DNA from: Saprospiraceae bacterium
Lineage (GTDB): Bacteria > Bacteroidota > Bacteroidia > Chitinophagales > Saprospiraceae
Direction of reading: 5' to 3'
NCBI GenBank assembly: GCA_016719855.1
Contig: JADJYH010000006.1
Location: 124,001 to 188,000 of the forward strand
Length of the DNA: 64,000 bases
In this document: piece by piece, positions 9,426 to 20,535 of the stretch
Layout: the number at the start of each line of letters is the position of its first letter
Position numbering within the stretch: the first letter of the stretch is position 1
Position numbers and translations under genes: made by a program
The notes under the pieces: model-generated
The model's input: only the letters and a program-made list of their open reading frames with translations
Database searches by the model: none
What the model was told of the DNA's origin: nothing

Positions 9426-12400
9426 ATGTCCGTTAAATCATTTCCATTATTCTTCCTCGTTTGCGCTGCAATTTTTGTGCTTACCAGCTGTGGCCCTGAG
9501 CCGCAGGTGCTTGTTTTTCCAAAACGTCAGGTTACCGACATGCCTCCATTGAGGCAGGGGTGACGGCAATTCAGCAGCTAGGCAAGGCCGAAGGTTTCGC
9601 AGTGGAGGCCACCGAAGACAGCACCGTTTTTACCGAAGAAAACCTAAAAAAATACGCCGCTGTGGTGTTCTTAAACAACAGTGGTGACGTACTGAACAAC
9701 TGGCAACAAGCTGATTTTCAACGTTTTATTGAAGCTGGCGGTGGCTTCGTGGGCATCCACGGCGCAGCGGCCACGGAATATGATTGGAAGTGGTACGGCA
9801 AGCTCCTCGGCGCATTTTTTGATGAACACCCAGACATCCAAAAAGCAACAGTGAAGGTGGTCGACAAGGCGCATCCCGCCACCAAATACCTCCCCGCCGA
9901 ATGGCCCCGAACCGACGAGTGGTACAATTTCAAGCCCGTGCCTCCTTCTGACAAAGTGTACATCACTGGTGCAAAAGGGAACTACACCCACAGCAGTACC
10001 GACAGCTCAGATGCCGCCATCAACGTGCCGACGGACGTGCGGTGGACATACGACAGCAAAAAACCTTTCCTTTCTGAAAACGTGAAAGTGCTGCTGACGC
10101 TCGATGAGGGTACTTACACAGGCGGCAAACATGGCGCTTCGCACCCCATCGCTTGGGCGCAGGAGTACGAAGGTGGGCGCTCGTTTTATACGGCACTTGG
10201 CCACACGGAAGAAAGTTTTTCCGAAGAAAACTATTTGAAACACCTGCTCAGCGGCATCGAATGGGCCATCGGCAAGGGCAAGCTCGATTACTCAAAGGTG
10301 AAAACCCAGCGCATCCCACCGCCGGAGCGGTTCGTTCGCACCGTGCTCGCCGAAAATTTGGATGAGCCGATTGAACTCGCTGTATTCCCGGACAACAGCG
10401 GCAAGGTGCTTTTTGTGGAACGGAAAGGCGCCATCAAAATCTACTATCCCGAATTCGACACCGTGGAAACCATCGCCCACATGCCCGTGTACAAGGAGTT
10501 CGAGGAGGGAGTGATGGGCGTGGCGTTTGACCCCAACTACCTGAAGAACAAGTGGATTTACATCTATTATTCGCTGATGGAAGGCGGAAGGCGCAACCGC
10601 TTGAGCCGATTTGATTTTGAAAACGACATCATCCACCACAGTACTGAGAGGGTGCTGCTCGAAGTGCCGGAACAGGTCGGTTGCTGCCACACGGGCGGCT
10701 CCGATTGACTTCGACTCGAAGGGCAACCTGTTCCTCTCCACGGGCGACAACACCAACCCGTTCGAGTCCGATGGCTTCTCGCCCGCTGACGGGCGACCGA
10801 GTCGGGAGTTATACGACGCCCGGCGCTCCTCTTCCAACACCAACGATTTGAGGGGAAAAATCCTGCGCATCACCCCGCAGCCCGATGGAACCTACACCAT
10901 TCCGAAGGGCAATCTTTTTGCCGAAGGCACCCCAAATGCCCGCCCGGAAATATTCGTGATGGGCTGCCGAAACCCCTACCGCATTGCCGTTGACAAGAAA
11001 ACGGATTGCCTCTATTGGGGTGATGTAGGTCCCGATGCTGGCAAAAACGGCGTTGACCGTGGCTCAAAGGGCTACGATTTTTGGGGACGTGCCTGCGAAG
11101 CCGGGTACTACGGTTGGCCGCTGTTTCGGGGCAACCACACTTATTTTGATTACAATTTTGCCACAAAAAAAAGTGGGCCACTGCACAACCCAGACAAGCC
11201 CATCAACAATTCGCCGTTCAACACGGGCTTGAAGGAACTGCCTCCGTCACTTCCCCGCTTATTTGGTACAGCTACGACGAAAGCCTTGAGTTCCCGTGGC
11301 TCGGTACGGGTGGTAAAAACCCAATGGCTGGCCCAGTTTTCCATGCTGCCGATATTCACAATTCATCAATTCAACAAATCCTCGAATCATCCATTTTTCC
11401 CCGAATATTTCGAAAATAAATTCTTCATTTACGAATGGATGCGCAACTGGATTTTCGTGGTGACAATGGACGAAAACGGCAAGTTCGTGCAGGCCGACCC
11501 GTTCTTGCCCAACGAGACCTGGAACCGCCCGATGGACATGGCCTTCGGCCCTGACGGGGCATTGTACGTGCTGGAATATGGCACGCAGTGGTTCGCCCAA
11601 AACCCCGATGCTAGGCTGAACAAAATCGAGTACGCCCCCGGCAACCGCAAGCCGATTGCAAAAATTGACGCTTCGCAAACAGTAGGAGCGGCTCCGCTAA
11701 CGGTACGCCTAAGCGGTTCATCCTCAAAGGATTACGATGGTGACAAGCTCACTTACGATTGGACAGTGAGCAGTAGCCAGCAGCATTTCACGGAAGCGGG
11801 TTTTGACTTTGTTTTCAAAACGCCTGGTGAATACGAAGTGACGCTGAAAGTCACCGACCCAAGCGGCGCATCCTCACGTGCAGCCACTAAAATCGTGGTC
11901 GGGAACTCGCAGCCTACCGTCGCCTGGCATCTCGACGGCAACCAGACTTTCTACTGGGACAACGAAGAACTGCCCTACCGTCTCGATGTCAGTGACCCTG
12001 AAGATGGCAACCTCGCCGCTGGCAAATTGGACCCTCGCCGGGTGAAAATTTCGATTGATTACCTCGCCGAAGGGCAGGATGTGGCGGCCATTGTGATGGG
12101 CCACCAGACCAAGGAATCGGCAGTGATGGGCAGTTTACAATTTGCGACCGGCTTGAAATTGATAGAAGCAAACGATTGCAAAACCTGCCACGCCGTGGAT
12201 TCAAAAGTGAACGGCCCCAGCTATATTGACGTGGCCAACCGCTACTACGGCAGTGAGTTTGCGGTGCAAAATTTGAGCAAAAAAGTCATCGCTGGAGGGG
12301 CAGGAAACTGGGGCGAAACGGCCATGAGCGCCCACCCAAACCTTAGCCAAAAGGAATCGGAGGACATCGTAAAATACATCCTCTCGCTGGCTGGAGAGGT

Positions 12401-12941
12401 GCAGGCGACGGCATCGTTGCCATTTAGTGGCAGTTATCGCACCTCGGCGCACGTGGGCAAAGGGGAAAATGGTGCTTACGTTTTTCAGGCTAGCTACCGT
12501 GACCTGGGCGGGCCGGGCGGAACCAACTCACTCTCGGCCAAGCAAACATTGGTGCTTCGCTACCCGAAAATCGAGGCGGAAAGTTACAGCCGAGCGGCCA
12601 AGGGCGTTCGCCGGGAGCGCATCGGGCAGACAGATACCAGCGTCGTCTCGGACCTGATGCACGGGCGTTTCATCGTCTTCGACAAAATTGACTTGACGGG
12701 CGTAGGCAGCTTGGAACTTGGCTTCCTTCGGAACGACAAAATGTTGCCCGGTACGGAGGTGGAAGTGCGTTCAGGAAGTGAAAGCGGCAAGTTGTTGGGC
12801 AAGGCTTCCATTGCCTCAAACACAGTGAAAGTGCCTATCGAGGCAGTGAAAGGAGTTCAGAATCTGGTGTTGGTTTTTAAGAATGAAAAGGAAAACGGGC
12901 GTTCGATGACGAGGCTGGACTGGGTGGGATTTGAGCGGTAA
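9426..12941 (+). CDS. ThuA / PQQ-type sugar dehydrogenase / cytochrome c / CBM multidomain lipoprotein (frameshifted)
   Basis: Bridging frameshifts gives one protein of about 1,170 residues. Order: lipoprotein signal from ATG 9426 (FVLTSCGPEP); ThuA-like domain (GVTAIQQLG ... GGGFVGIHGAAATEYDW ... YTALGHTEESF); sorbosone/glucose-dehydrogenase-like beta-propeller (GVMGVAFDPNY ... LFLSTGDNTNPFESDG ... GPDGALYVLEYGT); PKD domain; one cytochrome c (DCKTCHAVDSK); a C-terminal carbohydrate-binding-like jelly roll. The family is thought to oxidise sugars in the periplasm and pass electrons to the haem. Breaks: missing A at 9521-9524, extra base near 10701, and a compensating pair from a missing C at 11253-11256 to an extra T at 11394-11398. 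The restored stretch reads IWYSYDESLEFPWLGTGG. Confidence 0.85.
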
Positions 12942-12967
12942 GGGAGTTTTTAACTCGGTTCCTTTCC

Positions 12968-13393
12968 CTACCCAGGCATCGGTGTCCCAAAAAATTGGAC
13001 ATGGAATTCTTGCAAGGATATATACCTGACTTTTGGAAAAGCTACCTTGTCGAGTGCCTTGAAATCACCGTCGTGAGTGATAATGAAGTCAGCATTGCAT
13101 GAAATGGCTGCATCCACGAATTTGTTGTCGTCGGGGTCGTGGTGAATCAAGTTCCATTTGTAATAAACGGTCACTTCTTCTAATTCAGGAATGTTGATAA
13201 GGGTTCTGAGTACGTTTTCCGAAAAGGTGGGTGAGTAAAACGATGCGAGCAACTCGTCATATTCCGTTAAAATTTCAGTTGAAACTGCCAGCCGTACTTC
13301 GCCCTGTTTCAGCAACTCATAGAACCAATGGTATTTTGAACGCTGAGGTGCAGCGACCATCAGGCAGTTTGTGTCAAGGAGGATTTTCAGCAT
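12968..13393 (-). CDS. PIN-domain toxin of a type II toxin-antitoxin pair
   Basis: A 141-residue PIN-family ribonuclease. The N-terminal LLDTNCLMVA gives the first acidic residue (Asp), then STEILTEYDELL (Glu), and the C-terminal pair sits in HHDPDDNKFVDAA and ADFIITHDGDF. These acidic residues bind the metal in the PIN active site. It matches the 'toxin component, PIN family' group. The gene directly upstream on the same strand encodes a small acidic protein, the likely antitoxin. It probably cleaves RNA when free of its partner. Confidence 0.85.
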   Translation of the reverse strand: MLKILLDTNCLMVAAPQRSKYHWFYELLKQGEVRLAVSTEILTEYDELLASFYSPTFSENVLRTLINIPELEEVTVYYKWNLIHHDPDDNKFVDAAISCNADFIITHDGDFKALDKVAFPKVRYISLQEFHVQFFGTPMPG

Positions 13394-13425
13394 TGGTTAT
13401 TTGTATGGACTGCGGTGGCGGGTTT

Positions 13426-13632
13426 TCAATATTTCGTCCATTTTTCATTGCTCAACCCTTTTTCTTCCCAGAGTTTGTCCATTTCCTCTTGGGCCTTTCG
13501 GTCGTACCATTCGACGAGGAGCATTTTAAGTTCTTTCAACTCCAGTTCCGACATTGGGCGGGAGAACAAGTGCAACAGATGCATTTGCACCGGGTTGAGA
13601 CGGGAAGACGAAGGAATGGCAGCAGCAGGCAT
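13426..13632 (-). CDS. Putative antitoxin partner of the PIN toxin
   Basis: A 68-residue protein; the start is ATG at 13630-13632 (MPAAAIPSSSRLNPVQMHLL). It has the segment RLNPVQMHLLHLFSRPMSE, often seen in small Bacteroidota proteins encoded before PIN toxins, and a charged helical tail (KAQEEMDKLWEEKGLS). It ends 32 bases before the toxin start, fitting a two-gene operon in antitoxin-toxin order. No recognised DNA-binding fold could be assigned by eye. Confidence 0.65.
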   Translation of the reverse strand: MPAAAIPSSSRLNPVQMHLLHLFSRPMSELELKELKMLLVEWYDRKAQEEMDKLWEEKGLSNEKWTKY

Positions 13633-13822
13633 GGCAATTATTTTGAGCAAATTTAGGGAAAAATTGCTACTTCTCAATTGCTCCCGACAGTTGGCTGGAT
13701 AATTCCACCAATTCCTTATCCCGTCGGTGATACCCAACCAAGCGAAAGATTTGATAAATTTTCAAAATTTGTCAAATCCAGTCAACTTCGCAGCATTATC
13801 ACCTTCAATAAAATTCACCACC

Positions 13823-14269
13823 ATGAAAGTCAAAGACCTCCACCCCGAAGTTTTAGCCAACATCAAAAACACCCGCTATGACCGCATCATTGAAAAGCAC
13901 GAGGGGCCGTTCACCTGGGATTGGCAACTCAACCGCAATGACCCGAAAACATTGGCAAGAATGGAGGAATACAAACGAAACGGCATCGAATATGAACCGG
14001 AAGCCGACGCTGAATTCCTGCAAATCGGCGATGCCGATGTGCTGCTTCCTGTAAGCTCCAACCACCACCCGAATATGACCATCCTGCACCATTTTTTCAG
14101 CGAAGACCGTTCAAAAATAGTGGCATACATCAAGGACACGACTTACGATGACAGCATGTGGGGAGCAGGCTTCGTGGCGATATGCGACCGCTATGAGGGG
14201 CATGATTTTTACCTCGCCAAATTTTACCATGAATGGTTTATCATAGATTATAACTCGGTGGGTCAATAA
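13823..14269 (+). CDS. Hypothetical cytoplasmic protein
   Basis: A 148-residue protein starting at ATG 13823 (MKVKDLHPEVLANIKNTRYD). No signal peptide or membrane segment. It contains GPFTWDWQLNRNDPKTL and a C-terminal segment GAGFVAICDRYEGHDFYLAK. I do not recognise the family. An in-frame extension upstream exists but is poor coding sequence. It is convergent with the next gene. Confidence 0.5.
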   Translation: MKVKDLHPEVLANIKNTRYDRIIEKHEGPFTWDWQLNRNDPKTLARMEEYKRNGIEYEPEADAEFLQIGDADVLLPVSSNHHPNMTILHHFFSEDRSKIVAYIKDTTYDDSMWGAGFVAICDRYEGHDFYLAKFYHEWFIIDYNSVGQ

Positions 14270-14327
14270 AGGTATTTGATGGACGCTGGGAATTTGCTTG
14301 TAGGTGGGCAGGTAGTCCCAGCTGTAT

Positions 14328-15269
14328 TCATGGGCGACTTTTCCCTTTCTTCTTCTCCTTTCCAAAGACATCTTTCTCCCCTCGGCTGTCCAGCACAGGT
14401 TCCGGCCTGGGTGCCTCCTCCATCGTTTCCGTCCAGAACTTCTCGACCCAGTGCCAACGGCCATTTTCGAGTTTGTAACCTTCGTAGGTGCCATCGGGTA
14501 CACTCGTTGGGCCTTGGCCGTAGCCGCCTGCCATCGTCATCAAGTGGTCGAAGATGATGAGGCCCCAGGTCTCGTCGTAGTTCAGTTTAAAACTGGCTTC
14601 TGCGGAAAAGTCTATCACCAATCGGTTACGGACCGCTACCTCATTTCCCAATGAATCAGCCTGTACAAAAACAGGCGCTCCGAAAACGGGTTTCCCATCC
14701 TTGAAACTCAGCACGTCCACCACTTTTCGGCGGTTGAAAAAGCTGAATCCATCGTATCCAAACAACAGGTATTTATTGCCCTCCGAAGTATCAAACTGAC
14801 GCAAGTTGTAGTAAACAGAGCCGTACCATTTCTCCGGTGTGAGGAGGTCGTACTCTTTAGATTCAATATCGGCCGAGCGGTCAATGAGCGGGAAGAGCTG
14901 AAGTTTGCTGGTATTCATCTGGATGGCACCGTAGTATTTGTAATCGTCCACGTCCACGTAAAGTTGCCAAGTGAAGACTCGGAAAGTGCTGTCCGGTGGG
15001 TATTGGATGGAAACGGATTTCAGGCGGTCGAATTTGTAGTTGAATGAATTCTCTGTTTTGAGCGCCTGTACCAGCGTCTTAATCAGTTTCTTGCAAGTAC
15101 CAAACCGCTCCTCCGGCAGTGAATCGTTGACGACCAAAAAAGCGCAGAGCGACAGTGTATCCTCGTATTCTTTTAGCTTCAACATGCCTTCGGCACTTAT
15201 TTTCCCGGCCTGGGCATGGCCGCTCAGGGCAAAACCTACAAGGAACAGAATCGGCAGTATTTTTTTCAT
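14328..15269 (-). CDS. Hypothetical secreted protein
   Basis: About 313 residues. Start placed at 15269 (MKKILPILFLVGFALSGHAQ), a clean signal peptide with an AQ cleavage site; a further in-frame Met lies three codons upstream. The mature part includes FTWQLYVDVDDYKYYGAIQM, YYNLRQFDTSEGNKYLLFGY and GLIIFDHLMTMAGGYGQGPT. It ends in a basic tail. Related sequences are common in Bacteroidota without known function. Probably periplasmic. Confidence 0.6.
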   Translation of the reverse strand: MKKILPILFLVGFALSGHAQAGKISAEGMLKLKEYEDTLSLCAFLVVNDSLPEERFGTCKKLIKTLVQALKTENSFNYKFDRLKSVSIQYPPDSTFRVFTWQLYVDVDDYKYYGAIQMNTSKLQLFPLIDRSADIESKEYDLLTPEKWYGSVYYNLRQFDTSEGNKYLLFGYDGFSFFNRRKVVDVLSFKDGKPVFGAPVFVQADSLGNEVAVRNRLVIDFSAEASFKLNYDETWGLIIFDHLMTMAGGYGQGPTSVPDGTYEGYKLENGRWHWVEKFWTETMEEAPRPEPVLDSRGEKDVFGKEKKKGKSRP

Positions 15270-15394
15270 GAAGTTCAAGTTTTCTAAAATCTGGACAAAG
15301 AACGCAAGCCATTTTGGTTTAGTGCAAACAGGTCAAGTTTTGGTAAAATGCAGCGAACTTTCGCAACCAAATTTCCCGTTCGTCATTTAATGGA

Positions 15395-15402
15395 TATATT
15401 TG
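15395..15402 (+). promoter_or_regulatory. Promoter -7 element for etfBA
   Basis: TATATTTG matches the Bacteroidota sigma-A -7 consensus TAnnTTTG and is followed by GCGGCC. No clear TTG lies 19-21 bases upstream, so the -33 element is weak. The leader to etfB (15501) would be about 95 bases and consists of an A-rich then a CTTTTT-repeat tract. Confidence 0.45.
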
Positions 15403-15500
15403 CGGCCTTTTTAAAGTAAAAAGTACAAAGTAAAAAGTCAAAAGGTGAGAGTACTGTTCCGTTCTTTTTCCTTTTTCCTTTTTCCTTTTTCCTTCAAGTT

Positions 15501-16265
15501 ATGAAATTACTTGTTTGCGTAAGCAAAACACCAGATACCACCTCAAAGATTTCGTTCACATCAGATGGCACCAAGTTCAACGATGCTGGCATTACCTTCA
15601 TCATGAACCCCTATGACGAGTGGTACGCCCTCGTGAGAGCGATTGAATTGGTGGAAAAAAATGGCGGCAGCGTCACCATCATCAACGTGGGTGGGACAGA
15701 CAACGACCAAACCATTCGCAAGGGACTCGCCATCGGTGCAACGGATGCCGTGCGCATTGACGCCGAGCCGAAAAGCGCCCTGTTCATTGCAAAGCAGATC
15801 GCAGAATATGCCAAGGCACAGAACTTCGACATCGTATTCTGCGGCAAAGAAAGCATTGACTACAATGGCTCAGAGGTAGGTGCTATGGTCGCCGAATTCC
15901 TCGATTTACCCTTCGTTTCTTATGCCAGCAAGCTCGATATGGATGGCAACACCGCCACTGTGGAACGTGACATCGAGGGTGGCGTGGAAATCCTCGAAGT
16001 ACAGACGCCGTTTGTCCTCAGCGCCGCAAAAGGAATGGCCGAACAGCGCATCCCCAACATGATGGGCATCATGAAGGCCAAGAGCAAACCCTTCGCAGTC
16101 GTACCACCCGTTGCATTTCCCGACTTTGCTGTACCAGTTTCCTACAAATTACCGAAGGAAAAAACGGGCGTAAAACTTGTCAGCCCGGATGACATGGACG
16201 AGCTGGTAAGGCTGCTCCACGAAGAAGCAAAAGTTATTGATTGGGATTACCGGATTGAATTTTGA
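15501..16265 (+). CDS. etfB: Electron transfer flavoprotein subunit beta
   Basis: A 254-residue ETF beta/FixA protein. It starts MKLLVCVSKTPDTTSKI and contains MNPYDEWYALVRAIEL and the signature region ATVERDIEGGVEILEVQTP. With EtfA it forms a heterodimer carrying FAD and a nucleotide, moving electrons from acyl-CoA and related dehydrogenases to the quinone pool. It lies 79 bases before etfA on the same strand, the usual order. Confidence 0.95.
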   Translation: MKLLVCVSKTPDTTSKISFTSDGTKFNDAGITFIMNPYDEWYALVRAIELVEKNGGSVTIINVGGTDNDQTIRKGLAIGATDAVRIDAEPKSALFIAKQIAEYAKAQNFDIVFCGKESIDYNGSEVGAMVAEFLDLPFVSYASKLDMDGNTATVERDIEGGVEILEVQTPFVLSAAKGMAEQRIPNMMGIMKAKSKPFAVVPPVAFPDFAVPVSYKLPKEKTGVKLVSPDDMDELVRLLHEEAKVIDWDYRIEF

Positions 16266-16344
16266 GATTTTGAAGCTCTGAACAATTGCCTTTGAGTTTT
16301 GCAATTGGCAGTTCAATCCGCAATCCGCAATCCACATCACAAAC

Positions 16345-17355
16345 ATGGTTTTAGTTTTCGCAGAGGCCACCAATGGCCATTTCAAAAAAGCGGCTTTCGA
16401 GGCCGTAACTTATGGGAGCCAAACCGCACAACTGCTTGGCAGCCAGTGTGTTGCATTGACGTTGGGCAAAGTGGATAATGCCGGGCAACTTGGCGTTTAC
16501 GGTGCATCCAAGGTTTACAACGTGGCAGGTGCCAGCCTCGCCAATTTCGACAGCCAAGTGTATGCCTCGCTCATTGCGCAAGCGGCTGAGAAGCTGGGCG
16601 CAACGGTCGTCGTGCTATCCCATACTTCCACGGGCAAGTCCTTGCTGGGTCGTTTGGCTGCCCGGCTGAATGCAGGTTCCGTGGCAGGTGTGAAATCCCT
16701 TCCTGATGTGTCAGGCGGTGGGTTCAAGGTGACAAAGGGCGTCTATTCCGGTAAGGCCATTGCCACCTATGTAATCAGTTCGCCCATTAAATTGGTCTCC
16801 TTGGGCAGCAACGAGATACCGCTTAAATCCGACGGCAACGAAGTGGCCATCGAAACACTGGAGCTAACCGTACCTACCAGTCGGATAAAAGTGCTTCAAG
16901 TCAAACGGGAGGAAGGCATCGTGCCATTGCCGGAGGCAGTGACCGTCGTTTCTGCCGGACGTGGCATGAAAGGTCCCGAAAACTGGGGAATCGTGGAGGA
17001 CTTGGCCAAGGTGATGGGAGCTACCACCGCTTGCAGCCGTCCCGTTGCAGATGCCGATTGGCGGCCACACCACGAACACGTCGGACAAACCGGCGTTGCC
17101 ATTCGCCCGAACCTGTACATTGCCATCGGCATATCCGGTGCCATCCAGCACCTGGCCGGGGTGAACCAATCGAAGGTCATCGTGGTCATCAATAAAGATC
17201 CGGAAGCGCCGTTTTTCAAGGCGGCGGATTATGGGGTCGTGGGCGACCTCTTCGAAATAATACCACGGCTGACGGAGGCCATGCGGAAGTTCAAGCGGGA
17301 TAATCAATGCTCAGTTGTTTTTCCCAACAAAACCCTGTTAGGTTCTAAACTCTAA
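16345..17355 (+). CDS. etfA: Electron transfer flavoprotein subunit alpha
   Basis: A 336-residue ETF alpha/FixB protein. The FAD-binding C-terminal domain is clear: VSAGRGMKGPENWGIVEDLA, HVGQTGVAIRPNLYIAIGIS, GAIQHLAGVNQSKVIVVINK and ADYGVVGDLFEIIPRLTEAM. Partner of EtfB just upstream. The last codons and the stop lie inside the stem of a strong rho-independent terminator, so the final residues (NKTLLGSKL) are partly dictated by the hairpin. Confidence 0.95.
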   Translation: MVLVFAEATNGHFKKAAFEAVTYGSQTAQLLGSQCVALTLGKVDNAGQLGVYGASKVYNVAGASLANFDSQVYASLIAQAAEKLGATVVVLSHTSTGKSLLGRLAARLNAGSVAGVKSLPDVSGGGFKVTKGVYSGKAIATYVISSPIKLVSLGSNEIPLKSDGNEVAIETLELTVPTSRIKVLQVKREEGIVPLPEAVTVVSAGRGMKGPENWGIVEDLAKVMGATTACSRPVADADWRPHHEHVGQTGVAIRPNLYIAIGISGAIQHLAGVNQSKVIVVINKDPEAPFFKAADYGVVGDLFEIIPRLTEAMRKFKRDNQCSVVFPNKTLLGSKL

Positions 17356-17366
17356 CAGGGTTTTTT
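17331..17366 (+). terminator. Rho-independent terminator overlapping the etfA stop
   Basis: AACCCTGTTAG at 17331-17341 pairs with CTAACAGGGTT at 17352-17362, an 11-bp perfect stem with a ten-base loop followed by TTTTTT. The etfA stop codon TAA (17353-17355) lies in the right arm. Confidence 0.9.
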
Positions 17367-17642
17367 GTTTGGGAAAAAACAACCCCTTCCTCCTTACGGA
17401 GAAAGGGGCATGTGTAGCATAGGATTATAAATGTTTAAGACAATTGGCGTTTTTGCAAATATCAGTCCAGTTATTGGTTGGCCCCTTACAGGGTGACAAA
17501 AGGCAGTGGGCAGTTTGCAGTCAGGCCTAAGCCAATTCGAATACCACAATCTTTGCAGCAAAGGAGTATTTCCCGCAATCCGAATTCCGCATTCCGAATT
17601 CCGTAATCATTCCCTACCTTGGCCATTGCAAAATCAAGTAAA

Positions 17643-20407
17643 ATGGCCAGTTTTTTTCAACGAAAAAGTATTGTCTGGTTGAGCGTGGCTGCTTCGGTGG
17701 CATTCGTTTTTTACACCTACTCAAGTGGAAAAAAAGCAACCGTGGACTATAACGCCGAGGTGAAACCCATCCTCAACAAGCACTGCCTTGCTTGCCACGG
17801 CGGGGTGCGGCGCAAATCTGGGTTCAGCTTGCTCACTCGTGAGGACGCACTGTCTCCTGCGGAAAGCGGCAAACCTGCCATCGTTCCAGGCCATCCAGAA
17901 AAAAGCGAGTTTGTCCGAAGGCTCTCGCTCACCGACCCGGAGGAGCGGATGCCCTACGGGAAAGAACCTTTGACCAAGGAAGAAATCCGCATATTGACAA
18001 AATGGGTTGATGAGGGAGCGAATTGGGAACGGCATTGGGCCTATCGGCCAATTGAAAAGCCCGAGTTGCCGGGCAACGGTCATCTACTTTCTAGTTTGAG
18101 TAAAAAATCGGGCTGGGGAAATAACGAGGTGGATGCATTCATCCTTCAAAAATTGCTGGAAACAAAGCTCCGAAACCTCTCGATGAAGCCGACAAAGCGA
18201 CCCTGCTCCGCCGGGTCAGCCTCGACCTGATTGGGATGCCTGCGCCTGAAAATTTGGCCAATAAATTTTTGAACGACAATGCCCCGAACGCCTACGAGGC
18301 GCTCGTGGACAGCCTGCTCGCATTGCCCCAATACGGCGAGCGATGGACCGCACTTTGGCTTGACCTCTCACGCTTTGCCGACACCAAGGGATACGAACGG
18401 GACGACCGCCGCCAAATTTGGCGCTACCGGGATTGGCTCATCAAGTCGTTCAATGCCGACATGCCCTACGACCGTTTTTTGACGGAACAACTCGCTGGCG
18501 ACCTTCTGGACGAAGGGCTGCATCCCACTGACAATCAATACATTGCGACTGCATTTCACCGCAACACCATGACCAACGACGAGGGCGGCACGGACAACGA
18601 GGAATTCCGGAACGGCAGCGGTCATTGACCGGGTGAACACGACCTGGGAGGCGCTGATGGGCACTTCCTTCGCCTGCGTGCAGTGCCACGACCACCCCTA
18701 CGACCCGTTTCGGCACGAGGAGTATTACCAGTTCATGGCTTTTTTAACAACAGCCGGGATGCGGACACCGAGGAGGACTACCCGTTGCTGCGACATTTTT
18801 CAACGGAAGACAGCCTGAAGTTGGAGAACCTGACCAACCGTGTCAAGGAAACCATCTCACCTGAAAAAGCAAAGCAGGTTTACACTTTTTTGAAAACGTT
18901 GCAGCCCGTTTTTTACTCCCTCGAAACGGACAGCCTGGAAAACGCCGCCTTGTACGATACCAAATGGCTTGGCCTTCGGCAACATGGCGTCGCTCGGTTG
19001 CCGAAGGTGAACCTCGACGGAAAGGGCCGCTTGCTGTTCCGCTACCAAGGCTGGACGGGTGGGGGGCGCTGGACGGTACACTTGGACAAACCGGATGGTG
19101 AAGTGCTTTTTTCCACCATCCTCGACAAGACGAAAGAGGGTGGTTTTGAAATCAAACAGGTTGATTTTCCAGTGAAATCGGGTACGCACAACCTTTGGTT
19201 TACTTATGAAAATGCTCAGTTAAAACCTGACATGGCGGGGATGCAGTTCGATTGGTTCCACTTTGCCGAGCCGGGCTTCGGGGATGAGCCAGCGGTGAAG
19301 GCCGACTTCCAGCACCTGCTCCGTGCCACTACCCAGACCACGCCCGTCATGGTGGAGAACGTGCCGAAAATGAAGCGCCCCACGCATGTTTTCGAGCGTG
19401 GAAACTTGCTCGTGAAGGGTAGGGTGGTGGAAGCTGCCACGCCCAAGCACCTGCCGCCCATGCCCAAAAATGCCCCCGCCAACCGCCTCGGCCTAGCCCA
19501 ATGGATGACTTCGCCAACGCATCCGCTGACCGCCCGCACGATGGTGAACCGGCTTTGGGAGCAGCTTTTCGGCTACGGATTGGCGGACACGCTGGAAGAC
19601 CTTGGCTCGCAGGGCATACCTCCCACGCACCAAGAGCTGTTGGATTGGCTGTCGTGGGAGTTCATGCACGACTACGAATGGAGCACCAAAAAACTGCTGA
19701 AAACAATGGTGATGTCTGCCACCTACCGGCAAGATTCGAGGGTGAGCGCCGAAGCTTTGGAGGCCGACCCCTACAATCGCTTTTACGCCAGAGGGCCCCG
19801 TTTGCGCCTCACCGCCGAACAGGTAAGAGACCAAGCCCTGAGCATCGCCGGGGTATTGAACCAAAAAATGTATGGCCCCAGCGTGATGCCTCACCAGCCG
19901 GAAGGCGTTTGGCAAAGCCCTTGGAACGGCGACAACTGGAAGCTCGCCGAAGGCGACGAGCGTTACCGTCGGGCCATCTACACCTTCCTAAAGCGCACCG
20001 GCCCGTACCCAGCCATGATGACCTTCGATGGCGTGGCGAGGGAAGTTTGCAGCGCCCGGCGTGTACGCACAAACACACCGTTGCAGGCGCTGGTGACGCT
20101 CAACGACGAGGCGTACATCGTAGCTGCCCGCTATTTTGCTAACCGAATTTATGAAACAGCGAAAAAACAGCCCGCCGAGCAGTTGGCAATGGCTTACCAA
20201 ATGGCCACGGGCCACCGACCAGATGCCGCCAAAACAAAGGTGCTGGTAAGTTTGTACCAACAATCGCTGACCGATTTTGCGGCGCACAAAGACAAAATGG
20301 AAAAGCTTTGCGGCAAGGAGACCATGATTCAAAGCCCAGAGATGGCTGCGCTGGTGGTAGTGGCCAATGCCATCCTCAATTTGGACGAAGTGCTTACTAA
20401 AAGTTGA
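17643..20407 (+). CDS. Planctomycete-type cytochrome c, DUF1549/DUF1553 protein (frameshifted)
   Basis: Bridged, this is one protein of about 920 residues. It starts at ATG 17643 with a membrane anchor, then a PSCyt1 haem site (KHCLACHGG), DUF1549 (VSLDLIGMPAPENLANK, RWTALWLDLSRFADTKGYERD, CVQCHDHPYDPF), a jelly-roll insertion, and DUF1553 (NRLGLAQWMTSPTHPLTART, VRTNTPLQALVTLNDEAYI). The family sits in the envelope and is linked to polysaccharide or sugar oxidation; the exact reaction is unknown. Breaks: missing G near 18167, extra A at 18611-18612, missing T in the T run at 18740-18745. The usual DUF1501 partner gene is not next to it. Confidence 0.85.
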
Positions 20408-20433
20408 AAAGCTGCCGTCAAAACATACCTTTG
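20404..20433 (+). promoter_or_regulatory. Promoter for transaldolase
   Basis: TTG at 20404-20406 and TACCTTTG at 20426-20433, spaced 19 bases: a textbook Bacteroidota -33/-7 pair. It overlaps the last codon of the upstream gene. The leader of about 95 bases contains an inverted repeat of GAGTTATTGGGTTATT units. Confidence 0.65.
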
Positions 20434-20436
20434 CCG

Positions 20437-20525
20437 GGAATCTGGTTATTGAGATATTGAGTTATTGGGTTATTACAGAAAGTACCCACTCAATCAATAA
20501 CTCAATAACCCAATAACTCAATAAC
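20437..20525. repeat. Short-unit inverted repeat in the transaldolase leader
   Basis: Left copies of ATTGAGTTATTGGGTTATT (from about 20450) face right copies of AATAACCCAATAACTCAATAAC (ending about 20525). Each arm is itself built from 8-9 base units, so the whole can fold into a long AT-rich hairpin just before the start codon. Confidence 0.7.
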
Positions 20526-20535
20526 ATTTTCAACC

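Noticed and set aside
13727..13822. N-terminal extension of the hypothetical gene at 13823
   Set aside because: The extension has poor coding character, and the ATG at 13823 gives a natural start.
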